Shown: positions 1 to 13,659 of the stretch, in pieces
Layout: each line of letters begins with the position of its first letter
How positions within the stretch are numbered: position 1 is the stretch's first letter
Assembly (NCBI GenBank): GCA_009760885.1
Contig: CM019704.1
Coordinates: forward strand, 17,151,929 to 17,215,928
Reading direction: 5' to 3'
Length of the DNA: 64,000 nt
From: Achatina immaculata
Taxonomy: Eukaryota; Mollusca; Gastropoda; Stylommatophora; Achatinidae
The notes under the pieces: model-generated
The model's input: only the letters and a program-made list of their open reading frames with translations
Told to the model about the DNA's origin: nothing
Database searches by the model: none
Translations under genes and position numbers: made by a program

Positions 1-567
1 TGGGGCATTTAGCTTTAAGATTTTGTAGTAATAAATCTTCATGATTACTCCTATGAAGATTTAAATAAAGGTGGTATATAAAAATAGCCAGCATTGGTAA
101 AAAGAATGCAAATGAGGAAAGACAACTTATATGCAGCATGCAACAAAATAGGTACGACATTCATAATTATTCATGCAGTACAAATTTTTAAAAATTTGTA
201 TATTCGTATCAACAATTTTGACAACATATTACTTTGGATCTTTCTCCAGCTTACTATTTTTTTCTGCTACTGCAGTCTCTGCCTTCAGACCACTTTATGA
301 TGATTCATTTTTCCAGTCATCGGTCCATTGAAATATCAGATCTTTTTACAGTAAATCTGCAAATATTTTGAAGAGTACACAGTGGGGGCAAAAATGCTAT
401 CCAATTTGGCAATTTGTAAACCATAGCAGACGCGCCAGCAGAAATGTCAATCATAATATTGTTGTACATGTGACACAACTGACAATGAATCTTGTGGCAC
501 TGTGCCCTTCTGCTTGCAGAAGACAAATTACACCACAGATGTCACAGTTGGTGGGAATGACAATTAT

Positions 568-838
568 AGCTGACCAAGATCCTTTCCCACCTCTCTGTTG
601 GTACCCCCAGTAACAGGCCTAGCCTGGCTACTAGGGCAGGGATCACCATAGTTTCCCAAGGCGACAAGTCTGCTAAAGGTCTGCACACCTCCTACTTTTT
701 AGCTGCACACAGGGACTGAAAAAAAAAGCTGTCACAGCCTACACTCAGTTCGACACAGCACTGTACCTCACCACCTTCACAGTATCAGCTGCAAAGAACA
801 CCGACTCACAGTTCCAGGGAGAAAGAACACAATAGTAT
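568..838 (+). repeat. Dispersed repeat G, copy in first tandem unit
   Basis: Begins AGCTGACCAAG and ends near GAAAGAACACAATA. The same sequence recurs at 1668-1938, 44607-44875 and, inverted, 45006-45250; a diverged piece is near 41050-41260. No coding match and no clear transposon ends. Confidence 0.5.
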
Positions 839-869
839 ACAGTATTTAATGTAAGCTACTTATTTTAGA

Positions 870-1018
870 TGGGAAATGCAGAACAGAAATTAGGAACAGA
901 ATAGGCCAAGCAAAGACTGCATTTCAGAGAATGAGAAACATATTAGCTAACACATCTTTATCAATGAATGTTAGAAAACAAGTCCTAAAATGCTATATTG
1001 AACCTATCTTGTTATATG
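870..1018 (+). pseudogene. LINE A reverse-transcriptase fragment (cut by tandem duplication)
   Basis: Encodes part of the RT thumb/linker (QAKTAFQRMRNILANTSLS, then YIEPILLY). Identical to 1970-2118 and truncated at the duplication breakpoint. Confidence 0.75.
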
Positions 1019-1969
1019 AGTTAATCTGATTAATCTCATTAAAAAGTTTTATATGTTAATTTTAAACACTTTTATGTTGGAGCAGTTTCAAAGATTTTTA
1101 TGTTGGGGTTAGCTTTAAGATTTTGTAGTAATAAATCTTCATGATTACTCCTATGAAGATTTAAATAAAGGTGGTATATAAAAATAGCCAGCATTGGTAA
1201 AAAGAATGCAAATGAGGAAAGACAACTTATATGCAGCATGCAACAAAATAGGTACGACATTCATAATTATTCATGCAGTACAAATTTTTAAAAATTTGTA
1301 TATTCGTATCAACAATTTTGACAACATATTACTTTGGATCTTTCTCCAGCTTACTATTTTTTTCTGCTACTGCAGTCTCTGCCTTCAGACCACTTTATGA
1401 TGATTCATTTTTCCAGTCATCGGTCCATTGAAATATCAGATCTTTTTACAGTAAATCTGCAAATATTTTGAAGAGTACACAGTGGGGGCAAAAATGCTAT
1501 CCAATTTGGCAATTTGTAAACCATAGCAGACGCGCCAGCAGAAATGTCAATCATAATATTGTTGTACATGTGACACAACTGACAATGAATCTTGTGGCAC
1601 TGTGCCCTTCTGCTTGCAGAAGACAAATTACACCACAGATGTCACAGTTGGTGGGAATGACAATTATAGCTGACCAAGATCCTTTCCCACCTCTCTGTTG
1701 GTACCCCCAGTAACAGGCCTAGCCTGGCTACTAGGGCAGGGATCACCATAGTTTCCCAAGGCGACAAGTCTGCTAAAGGTCTGCACACCTCCTACTTTTT
1801 AGCTGCACACAGGGACTGAAAAAAAAAGCTGTCACAGCCTACACTCAGTTCGACACAGCACTGTACCTCACCACCTTCACAGTATCAGCTGCAAAGAACA
1901 CCGACTCACAGTTCCAGGGAGAAAGAACACAATAGTATACAGTATTTAATGTAAGCTACTTATTTTAGA

Positions 1970-2527
1970 TGGGAAATGCAGAACAGAAATTAGGAACAGA
2001 ATAGGCCAAGCAAAGACTGCATTTCAGAGAATGAGAAACATATTAGCTAACACATCTTTATCAATGAATGTTAGAAAACAAGTCCTAAAATGCTATATTG
2101 AACCTATCTTGTTATATGGAAGTGAATCATGACAATAGACAAGTCTGCACAAAAATCATTGGAAGCAGCAGAAATGTGGTTTATTAGAAGAATGTTGCAA
2201 ATCCCCTGGACAGCAAAAATAACTAATGAAGAATGTATGAGAAGAGCTGGAGAGACAAAAAACCTTGTCAAAAAGATAAGAGAGAGACAATGTACTTTCA
2301 CAGGACATGCAATGAGAAGAGGGGACATTGAAAATATAACAACAGGAAAAATAGAAGGAAGAAGATCAAGAGGAAGAACAAGAGAAATGATACTGGACAG
2401 TCTGACGGGATGGTGTGAGAGGAGATCACCAACTGAACTGATGGCCTGCATGAAGGATCAGGTACTCTGGAGAAGCATAATAGCCAACGCCAGTCAGCAT
2501 GGCACATGATGATGATGATGATGACTT
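1970..2527 (+). mobile_element. LINE A, 5'-truncated RTE-like retrotransposon
   Basis: Codes the 3' end of a non-LTR retrotransposon polymerase: FQRMRNILANTS, then LLYGSES, FIRRMLQIPWTAKITNEEC and the terminal LWRSIIANASQHGT. It ends in a (TGA)n tail, typical of RTE-clade LINEs. The flanks carry a TTTTAGA target-site duplication (1963-1969 and 2528-2534), and the uninterrupted site is seen in the other duplication copy near 44908. A one-base deletion after GSES, compared with the copy at 7557-8352, breaks the frame. Confidence 0.85.
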
Positions 2528-3120
2528 TTTTAGAGTCTGTGCACAAATTATAAAATTATACTACTTTATTTTTAGTTGTAAAATATGAGTATCATTGACA
2601 GCAAAGCACTGTATATTCACCCCTATTAAAATTCACTTTACATCTGTTCCATTTTCCAACACTGCCACTAGAATAGAATTTGGTCTGAAAGCGAGAACTA
2701 TCTATTTGTATATTATATCTCCAATTTAGAGAGTGCCACATCAACTTGGTTTTCGATAAAATCAAATGGTGAAATGTGCATGATATATTTATGAGGGCTA
2801 TTCTAAAATTAACCTCTCACATGTCCTCCTTTGTCATGCACACCTGTGCACACATCCCTAAATTTCCTGCACCAATCCCTCACAGAAATGTTGGTCATAA
2901 TATTGTTGTACATGTGACACAACTGACAATGAATCTTGTGGCACTATGCCCTTCTGCTTGCAGAAGACAAATTACACCACAGATGCCACAGTTGGTGGGA
3001 ATGACAATTATAGGGTCCATGTTTACTTTGTTACTACTCATGCACAACAAAATGGACTGTGGGTTAACAATTAGAAAGATAACACTTCACTGTTTCTACA
3101 GAAAATGTGATGCGTCACTA

Positions 3121-4908
<1,788 letters not shown>

Positions 4909-5068
4909 TCAGTTTTTATATCAAAATTATCACACATTCATGCCAATATCAAGATATATGATAATTTTTCTCCAATCTACATGGTCTCAAGTTATTGATC
5001 AGGAATTTTTTTTGTAATAACATCTTCCATCTCAGTTTTTAATCATTCTTCTCATCATAATTTGTGTG

Positions 5069-5071
<3 letters not shown>

Positions 5072-5115
<44 letters not shown>
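5072..5115. repeat. (TA)n microsatellite
   Basis: About 22 TA units. It lies in copy 1 at the point where copy 2 has about 450 bp of extra sequence. Confidence 0.95.
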
Positions 5116-5118
<3 letters not shown>

Positions 5119-5184
5119 GCTCCTATAAACCTATAACTGTTTGTGCATTACTTTAGATGAAAAGAGCCAAAGAGCCATTCTTAT

Positions 5185-5778
5185 ATCTTACACCCTTTCT
5201 GTGCCATTAAACATCACAAAGGGCTCACATGGTAGTTCACCAAGTTTTTCTGTTTTTGGTGAGCTTTTCAACTTCATCAAGGGATTTTATGCCTGCTAAT
5301 GTGACCTCTGTTAACAATGTCCTCTTTAGACTTTCACACAGTCAACCTCTTTCTCTTTGGCCTGTTGTATTCTACTTAATAGCTTGTTTTGGGATTCTGA
5401 CCGTTCTTTGTGATCACGTGACCAACATATGTCCATCTCCTTTTCCTAATCACCCATGAGACAGGTTGTTATTCAGTCATCTGCCTTATCTCTGCGTTGT
5501 TCTTGAATTCATTCCACTTTATGCCAAGTATTTTCCTTAGGCATTTGTTTTCAAAGAATCTAATTTATTGTCTATTTCTTTAGTTGTTTTCCATGCTTTC
5601 GCATACATAAATGAGGGTGGATATTATATTTGAATTGAATAGTCTTAACTTGGTTTTTGTACTTACAACTTTTGAGTGCCATATGTTCTCAAGATTCTTG
5701 AAGGTCAATGCTGCTTTTGCAATTCTAACTTCCTTTCTGGTGTCACCATCCTGGCCTTTGTAGCTGCCTTTACACAGT
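5185..5778 (-). mobile_element. LINE C 3' fragment
   Basis: Matches the 3' end of the longer LINE C copies at 6312-7470 and 16275-18130: the shared 3' stretch CCGTTAAACATCACA and the RT-downstream region. Shared with 50125-50680, so it predates the segmental duplication. Bounded on the right by (TA)n. Confidence 0.7.

Positions 5779-5779
<1 letters not shown>

Positions 5780-5831
<52 letters not shown>
5780..5831. repeat. (TA)n microsatellite at the duplication edge
   Basis: About 26 TA units inside LINE C sequence; homology to the other duplication copy stops here. Confidence 0.95.
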
Positions 5832-5835
<4 letters not shown>

Positions 5836-6311
5836 TAACAGGAAAAATGAAAACGTATGACCTGACCAATATAACAGCTAAATGGAATAACAAAACAGCT
5901 GAAAGCACTTGCAGATGTAAGCAACTGGGTTTAATAACATAGAGCATAATAACATACACTCATACTTGTTGACTGTACTTCCAAATACAAGTATCAAAAA
6001 TCTGTTTTTAACTCAGTATACTGCAATACAGCACATGTAAGTGAAGAAACTATCCCATTTGATAAATAATGTTGGTGGTAGTACACATCCCTGCTTCACT
6101 CCTGTTATATATAAATGATAAAAAAAAACAGTATAGGTCAATCTATGCACTCTTAAGTATCAAGAAGTACACACTTAAGTTTTTTAAAAAATCCAGTGCT
6201 ACTGCTGAAATTACTAAAGATATGGCAAATAATACTGATATTGTTTACCTGCAGATTCATGTATGCATCCATAGACATTTATAACACAATAATTAGTGTA
6301 TAAGTACACAA
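5832..6311. other. No gene seen; short LINE D scrap
   Basis: Mostly unrecognised. Bases 6061-6106 match the LINE D region that codes KQGCVLSPTLF on the minus strand (compare 53425-53475). Confidence 0.45.
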
Positions 6312-7470
6312 CTATCTTACATCTTACATCCTTCCCGTGCTGTTAAACGTCACATAGGGCTCGCATAGTTGTTTGCCAAGTTTTCCTGTTCTCTGTGAGT
6401 CTTTCAACCTCATCAAGGGATTTTATGCCCACTAAACTGGCTTCTCTTAACAATGTCCTCTTTAGAGTTTCACGTGGTCGATGTCTTTTTCTTTAGCCTG
6501 CTGTGGTCCACTTGATAGTTTGTTTTGGTATTCTCTGATTGTTTCTCTTCATCACATGGCCTACATATGTCCATCTTCTTTTTCTGATCACCCATGAGAC
6601 AGATTGTTGTTTGCTTATCTGTCTTACCTCTGCATTGTTCCTGAAGTCATTCCACTTTATACCAAGTATTTTTCTTAGGCATGTGTTTTCAAAAGAGTCT
6701 AATTTCTTGTGTATTTCTTTAGTTGATTTCCGGCTTTCACATATATAAATGAGGATGGATATCTCATTTGAATTGAATAATCTTAACTTGGTTTTTGTGC
6801 TTATAGCTTTTAAATTCTATATGTTCTCAAGATTTTTGAAGGACAACACTGCTTTTGAAATTCTAATTCTAACTTCCTTCCTGGTGTCACCATCTTGGTC
6901 TATGTAGCTGTCAAGGTGTGCAAATTGGTTTACTTCATCAACAACTTTTACTTCTACATATATTTTTCCTTCTTGATTAATGAGAATTTTAATTATTTTT
7001 GTTTTGTTTTTGTTAATTTCAAGACCTATTTTGCTAGTCCAGGAAGATAGGGAATCTGTTTTTTCCTGCATCGATTTCACATTGTTACTGATAAGAGTTA
7101 TATCATCAGCAAAATCAAGATCTTCTGTTTGGGTCGCATGTACCCAGTCAATGCCAGTTTTATCTGTACAGCATCTTTTCATTATAAAGTCTATGGCAAT
7201 TCCAAAAAGCAGTGGAGATAATATACATCCTTGTTTCACGCCTGTTTCATCTGTTCATTCCTTCTTCTGTCTTGACCACACAAATATATCCATTGTAGAG
7301 ATCTCTAATAATGTTGACAATTTTAGATGGTATCCCATATAGTCTTAAAATTCTCCACAATGAATCTCTGTGTATGCTATCAAATGCTTTTTTTAAAGTC
7401 TATGATGTTCAGGATTAATGGTTTCTGTTTTTCAATATGTTCTTTAAGTATTATTCTTAGAGTAAAGATC
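6312..7470 (-). mobile_element. LINE C, RT to 3' end, 5'-truncated
   Basis: Minus-strand RT with KQGCILSPLLFGIAIDF and the catalytic FADD box (EDLDFADDITLISNN), then the linker with LEINKNKTKIIKI. Frameshifts separate the blocks. The element starts inside the RT fingers and reaches the family 3' end near 6312. Confidence 0.85.
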
Positions 7471-7474
7471 TATA

Positions 7475-7545
7475 CATGAAGTATATAGTTAAGTAATAAA
7501 GCTGTTCCTACTTTTTTCCCTAGTTTATACATTTTGATAACCTTT
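7475..7545 (+). mobile_element. Penelope-like element terminal fragment
   Basis: TTAAGTAATAAAGCTG, a T-rich stretch, then TTTATACATTTT, matching the terminal region of the Penelope-like copies at 30285-30345 and, inverted, 41590-41650. Confidence 0.55.
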
Positions 7546-7556
7546 ATATTCCATAT

Positions 7557-8352
7557 CATCATTATCATCATGTGCCGTGCCAACTGGCGTTGGCTATTAT
7601 GCTTCTCCAGAGTACCCGATCCTTCATGCAGGCCATCAGTTCAGTTGGTGATCTCCTCTCACACCATCCAGTCAGACTGTCCAGTATCATTTCTCTTGTT
7701 CTTCCTCTTGATCTTCTTCCTTCTATTTTTCCTGCTGTTATAATATTTTCAATGCACCCTCTTCTCATTGCATGTCCTGTGAAAGTACATTGTCTCTCTC
7801 TTATCTTTTTGACAAGGTTTTTTGTCTCTCCAGCTCTTCTCATACATTCTTCATTAGTTATTTTTGCTGTCCAGCGGATTCGCAACATTCTTCTAATAAA
7901 CCACATTTCTGCTGCATCCAATGATTTTTGTGCAGACTTGCCTATTGTCCATGATTCACTTCCATATAACAAGATAAGTTCAATATAGCATTTTAGGACT
8001 CATTTTCTAACATTCATTGATAAAGATGTGTTAGCCAATATGTTTCTCATTCTCTGAAATGCAGTCTTTGCTTGGCCTATTCTGTTCCTAATTTCTATTC
8101 TGCATTTCCCATCTGAAGTTATTACTGCTCCAAGGTATTTGAATTTCTGCACTTGCTTTAGAATAGTTCCATTTAATTTTATACTGCATGCTAGTATTTT
8201 CTGTTTCTTAGATATAACCATAGTCTCTGTCTTTTTGATGTTCAAAGTAAGGCCTTTCTGTTCACTTTCTTTGGTGACTTTATCCAAGAGATTTTGCAGG
8301 TCCTGTTGGTTCTCAGCAATCAGTACTGTGTCGTCAGCATACCATATATTCC
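7557..8352 (-). mobile_element. LINE A, longest copy in window
   Basis: Reads on the minus strand from the RT catalytic box ([11 protein letters not shown]) through LNIKKTETMVISKKQK, FKYLGAVITSDGK and MLYGSESWTIGKS to the terminal WRSIIANASWHGT and an (ATC)n tail on the plus strand. The C-terminal 134 codons are open, from MLYGSES to the stop; one frame break separates them from the block ending SLSMNVRK. 5'-truncated just before the YADD box. Confidence 0.88.
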
Positions 8353-8756
8353 ATGCCCCACTTGAATATCACCAGCACTGGTTTGCTAGTCAGTCCATTC
8401 AGGAAGGGCTTTGGGTTCATAGGCAGTGTCTGAAAGAGAGAAAATGCAGCCATGCTTATCAGCGGATTTTCTTGTATCTTAAACCACAGCCGACATACTA
8501 CTTGTCAGCATGGAAGCAGGGCTACCAATATTGAAGATAAGCAGTGACAAAGGAAGGGATGTTGTTATGGAGCTGCCTGTGGGATATTGCTTTACTGCAG
8601 TGATTCCCAACTGGCGGTCCGTAGACTGGCATGGGTCTTTGGAACCTGCCATAGGGGTCTGTGATAGAAACTCAAGTCCTTTTTTAAAAATTCTCACCGT
8701 TCTTCTTCTTCTGCATTTGAGGTTGTTGGTTACATCAGATCCTGATCCCTGTTGAC
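8353..8756. other. No gene; possible hAT-like terminus
   Basis: Unrecognised DNA. At 8598 the sequence CAGTGATTCCCAACTGGCGG resembles the terminal repeat of hAT MITEs, but no partner end was found. Confidence 0.3.
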
Positions 8757-9640
8757 ATGGCAAAGCTCAAAGTCCTCTCCAGATTCTGATAGGAGCCCCA
8801 AAGCTTCTGCCCCAAGCTTACGTTCTCTTGCCATATCTCTCGTCTCAGGTCCACATGGTTTGGGCACTCTTGAAGGATATGTTCTGGAGTCTGGACTCCA
8901 TTGCCACATGGAAACTCATCTGTGTGAGATATTTTAAGTCGATGTAGGTGGCTCAGTAGTCTGCAGTGGCCTGTCCATGGGTGAAAGAGGATGGTTTGCT
9001 GATGTCTTTGTAGTTGGTGTATTGCATCTGGTTCATTGGTGCATTTCAGTTGTTTCTTTCATTCAGATCTGCACTGGTTACGGATTATGGTTTTCACCTC
9101 TTGGTAGTTTACTGGATGATTTGTTTGATCTTGATAGCTGGCAGCTTTGGATAGGGTGTCAGCTATTTCACTGCCAGCTATTCCACAGCAGGATGGTACC
9201 TATTGTAGGGTTACAGCTGCTGACAGTGTTAAGTGCTTCATTTCTGCTGTGATTTCCTGTATGTTTGCCTGCAGGTTTTTTGTTGCTTTCAGTGATTCTA
9301 GAAGTGCTCTACAGTCTGAGAAGAAGGCTATTTTGGGTGGTGGCTGCTGGTTTTCTAAGTATTTTGAGGGCTTCAAGGAGGGTTATTGTTTCTGCCTCAT
9401 AGCTGGAGGAAATCCTTCCCCCTTTTGGTTTGTCTCTCATCTGTGTATCTTATGTAAACACCCCCACCTCTATATTTTACTGCTTTTTCTGCAGACCTAT
9501 CTGTGTACACATGTGTCCACTCAGCTGGGTTGTATTTGCTGTCAATCAGCTCCTGGGTCGGTGTCTTCATCTGAAGTGTAGTCCTTTTTGTGTATGCCTG
9601 GTACCTCTGTGAGGATTGTTATCTGTTCACACTGTGCTCC
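8757..9640 (-). mobile_element. LINE F: RNase H domain and C-terminal zinc region
   Basis: The minus strand codes an RNase H domain: FFSDCRALLESL, then VPSCCGIAGSEIADTLSKAA, which fits the DSRAAL and HxGIxGNExAD motifs. It is followed by a C-terminal Cys-rich stretch (EFPCGNGVQTPEHILQECP). One in-frame TAG falls just before VPSCC. This layout suits I- or Jockey-type LINEs. The upstream part to 9640 is less clear. Confidence 0.75.
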
Positions 9641-9977
9641 TCCACAATTTGGAGAGGTTCAGTTTCTTCATGAGAGGTAGGAAGGAGATCTTTATAGTGT
9701 TGTTTGCCAGTTAACACAATCATTGGTGTACATGCAATCCTTTATGAAGAATATGTACATTATCTCTTGTTTGAACATGATATGATATATCCTCACAAGT
9801 CATATGCAATAACTAATGATGTGAGTATTCATTTACTAAGCAAAAGTGTTATTTTGCTACTTCAAGTGATATTTTGTGATTTAATAGTGATTACAAGCAA
9901 TGTTTGATTGCTTACTATTCCAAAGTGTTTAATATAGCATTTTTAAATTTAAAGTCACTTTGCAATAATAAAAACAG

Positions 9978-10035
<58 letters not shown>

Positions 10036-11140
10036 AGGAAATTAGTGAGTTCAAACGTCAAAGTCGTTAAGAAATCACTCTGATCCATAACTTTAGAAGA
10101 TAAGGTGAGGGCCGGTGTAAGAAATATTTTTATTATGTTGGTTCTTTATTTTGGATTTTTTTATCTCCTCTGTGTATTACTTTATACCTTGCCCCCATCT
10201 TTAACCTTTGTTAAAATGGACCATTTTGTCCCAGGGGTCTTACAAGTTATAAATGTGGATATGGGTATGTGACAACTACTTTGTGGTTGGGCAAAAATCA
10301 CTATCTTCTCCGTTTATATACACAACCCAAACCCTACAACCAACCCTCTTTTACTCTTATGTCGGGAGCACGGCTAATCTTTAAACTACAGCATGAGTGG
10401 CATTCCACTTCCCCATTGCTGGCCTCATCTATTTCCCAACCAGGATCTTTTCTTCTTTGGGCGTTCCTCTTGCCTGAGTCCACTACCCTGGGTGATCATA
10501 TGTATAGTGACGTTAAATGACCTTATCTAAAATATCCTGTCATTTATCACTAGCAGGCAAATTTAACTCCAACACCATGTATATAAAAATCCAACACAAA
10601 CTATTTAATACTAATAATATTATATGATCTCAATATTCTGCCAACTCAGATCATGCACAAACATGTTATACATTACATGATATTTATTCTATGTATTTTA
10701 TAAATCTCATAAGAGGTTGTCCGACTTGGCAACCCACAACAAAAGCATAACATCTCATATAAGAATATAGTTTATATTTAAGATACATGACAACTCAATA
10801 TTCAAAATGAATTCATCAACATATGGTTTAACTAAACATATACCACTGACGGCTGCCACCAAAGATTACGTGACCTTTACCAGACATTTACAATAACTGA
10901 CACTTATGACTTACGAACAAGCGGGCATCATGAGGCAATCCAAAATTTAATAGCTTACTACTAATTTACATATTCGCGACCTCTTCATAAAATCGAAGTA
11001 CACATTCATTACTATAATTGGAAAACCTTCACCAGATATATACTTCCGCCCAAGCCATGCGCCATGACGAGACTGCCCTTAGCACAGCTATCCGCACGTC
11101 TCTATCCCCGATTCCTATGTCACGTGATATGCCTTCATTT
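9641..11140. other. 1.5 kb without recognised gene
   Basis: Contains an (AG)n microsatellite at 9979-10033. The short open frame at 10269-10520 has no family features. Otherwise AT-rich and unassigned. Confidence 0.5.
9979..10033. repeat. (AG)n microsatellite
   Basis: About 27 uninterrupted AG units. Confidence 0.97.
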
Positions 11141-11149
11141 GCATACTGG
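11141..11149. repeat. Left target-site duplication of LINE B at 11150
   Basis: TGTACGAG, repeated near 12054 after the (TGAA)n tail. Confidence 0.55.
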
Positions 11150-12058
11150 TGTACGAGTTGTCGCCTTACTTATTTAACTTGTATACTGAAAATATAATGA
11201 GGAATGTTAGAGAAGATGTAGACAAAGAATATAACGTTGCCATAACAATTGGATGTTATGAAATACCGAAGATTAGATATGCTGTTGACACAGTATTACT
11301 GTCCACAACACAAAAAGGAATGGAAAAACTAATTATGTCAGTCCGAAAGAACAGCACAGAGCAAAACCTCTATCTTAATGCAAAGAAAACTAAATTGATG
11401 ACAACTGACAAAACAAACAAGGCAGCTGAAATATGTATCAATGAGGTTAGACTGGAAGAAGTGGAGATTTTGAATATCTTGGATCACTACTAACTAATAA
11501 TGGAGATACAATGAGGGAAATTAAAAGGAGGACATCTATCGCTCTTCAGAAAGTAAAACAACTAAAGAATTTGTGGATAAGAGCAGACAGAACCACAAAA
11601 ATAAGATTTTAAAGGTCATGCATCTTTCCCATCGCAACATATGCATGTGAGACCTGGACACTTAACAAAACAGCTGAAAAACACATAAATGCCTTTGAAT
11701 GTAAATGCTACAGAAGAGTTCTTCAAATATCGTGGACACAAAAAAGAACAAATATATCTATACTACAATAGCTTAATATTGAAGAAGGCTGGCCAGTAAA
11801 GAGGATTAAAGAGAGAAAATTTATATATTTTTGATACATTAAACTTCATGATAATCTAGAGAAAATCATATTGGAAGGGTACATAATGGGAAAAAAGAAA
11901 AAGAGGAAGATCAAGGCGAAGATGGCTGCAAGACATCGTTGATGATCTGCAAATGGATGCATCAGCAACAGGCCATCTTGCTCACAACCGAGAGGCCTAC
12001 AGGAGTGCTGTTGGGAGGCAAAGTTCTGCAAGGAACATGCAAATGAATGAATGAATGT
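11150..12058 (+). mobile_element. LINE B copy, decayed
   Basis: Starts in the RT (SPYLFNLYTENIMRNVRED), with the catalytic box mutated from YADD to YAVD. It continues through NLYLNAKKTKLMTTDKT and the C-terminal HDNLEKI region to a (TGAA)n tail. Several stops and frameshifts. TGTACGAG flanks both ends (about 11142 and 12054), a likely target-site duplication. Confidence 0.85.
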
Positions 12059-12344
12059 ACGAGCTGAGAACTTGTGAACTGTCTTGTAGCCGTGATTCAA
12101 CCATGTTCACACCGGCCTAAGGTTTGTAGGGCGATATTTTTGCCCCCATTGACTGTAAAGACGATCATGAAGAATACAGAGAAAACAGAAAGTTCAGTAC
12201 AACAAGCTACTAGAGCAATTGCAACGTAACTGAGTTATTTTTGTGGTAAATTAATGGAACAAATAAAGAAAATATTAACACTGTGGACGGAAGACGTAAA
12301 CTAGAAAAACATTCCATTGTATCAAGGTATTATTTTGATTTTTT

Positions 12345-12655
12345 TTAACGTAAAATGTTCGTTTCCGTGCCGTTACGGCATATTGGGGATACGATGTTAG
12401 GCCCATACTTCCACGAAATTTGGCACATGAAAATATGATGTGGTCAGTATCACGCCTGGCTGAATTTATCTTCTCAGAATTCTCTGGTACCAATTTGGGA
12501 GGGGGGCCTAGGTGGACTTTGGAGCCTTTTTGGGGTGTACAAAAAAAAAAATAATAATAATAAAGTAAATAAATCCCACTTCTGGGACTTGAACCCGCTA
12601 CCGTCGAATTAGTAAAACCTAGTGCCTAACCACACAGCAAAAAAGGTTGCATTAT
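12345..12655 (-). mobile_element. tRNA-derived SINE
   Basis: On the minus strand an A box (GCTGTGTGGTTAGGCA, about 12623-12639) and a near-perfect B box (GGGTTCAAGTCCC, about 12584-12596) mark a tRNA-type RNA polymerase III promoter. The body matches the SINEs at 34446-34737, 36090-36350 and 53690-53935. An (AAT)n tract is inside the body. Confidence 0.8.
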
Positions 12656-12689
12656 TTTAATAAGGCAAAGTCTATTTTTTATTAAATGA

Positions 12690-13530
12690 ATAAGAAAGAG
12701 GGTGAAGATTGATCATATTCATACAGTAAGAGCTGGTTTGCAAACTATCAGAGACGCACATCGTGCCGTAGTGTTAGGTTAACTAGCAAAGCAGCAAGTG
12801 CAGATATCGAAAGAGCCGAAGCTTTCTCTGCAGAATTATAAACCGTTGTACACAGTGGTGAATATCCTGGGCATTTTCAATGTAAATGAGCCAGATTTAC
12901 GCTGGAAGAGAATGCCTTCAAGGACTTTCATTGGCATCAAAGAAAAGTCTGCACTATGATTTAAAGTTGCACAGGATAGCCTAACATTTCCACTTGGTGA
13001 TATTGTTTCAAGAATTCTGAAGTTGAAATTGATGCCAGTCTTCCACTTGGTAATATCCCATGCATTTAACTGATAAAATAAGTTCAGTTTCATGTACTAT
13101 GGAAGTCAAACAAGAAGACATGGAACACATAGGAATTTTTCTTGAACTGGTACAGAAACCATTTTGAACTACTCTGTACACCTTCTGCACTGAGAATGAT
13201 ATATTGTCCAAAGCTATTGCTTTGTTACATGACGCCCCGTCCTCCAAATCTTGATTAATTTCAGACGAAGCTTAAGGTAAACATAGTTTACATGGCTCCA
13301 ATCACAACATCTGTTGTGTAGGCGATGGGCCGTGGCATAGTCACTCCCTTCAAGGTGTACAACCTGCAGGAATCCTTTAAGGAAATGGTAAGTGAGCTAT
13401 ATACAAACCCTGATATGACTATAAAAAATTATTGCTGGTCGTTTAACATTTTAAAGGCCGTCAATTTCATGGATATGATTTGGGGGAAAAGGTCATTCCA
13501 AGCTGCTTAAATGGAAGAGTTTCTACTCAG
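12690..13530 (+). pseudogene. Tigger/pogo transposase relic
   Basis: Scattered plus-strand blocks match the DDE domain of Tigger/jerky-type transposases: HSGEYPGHFQ, then FTLEENAFKDF, then WKSNKKTWNT and FFLNWYRNHFE, then GRGIVTPFKVYNLQESFKEM in place of the usual MDQGVIATFK. At least six stops or frameshifts, and the catalytic Asp residues are not readable. Terminal repeats not found. An old DNA transposon. Confidence 0.75.
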
Positions 13531-13659
13531 GTTAAGGAACGACGTATGTTGGTCGGCAGGGGAGAGCACTGTAATAATATAAAAAGTTCCAAATATGGCA
13601 AGAGACGATGGGTAGGATGAGTTTACGGAAGATGCCATCTTGGGATGGACTGAAAATAT

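Larger units (their letters stand above)
1..2118. repeat. 1.1-kb tandem duplication, two near-perfect units
   Basis: Bases 11-1018 and 1111-2118 show no difference that I could find at an offset of exactly 1100. The only change at the left edge is a 3-base indel in the GGGG-CAT-TTAGC segment. The first unit breaks off inside a LINE A fragment after GTTATATG and jumps back to the sequence GAGTTAATCTGATTAATC, also seen at 41310; the second unit runs on through the LINE. Either a very recent duplication or an assembly artefact. Confidence 0.9.

Noticed and set aside
8598..8760. hAT MITE starting CAGTGATTCCCAACTGG
   Set aside because: No matching inverted end or target duplication found.
10269..10520. 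83-codon open frame as a gene
   Set aside because: No domain, splice signals or conserved composition; could be chance.
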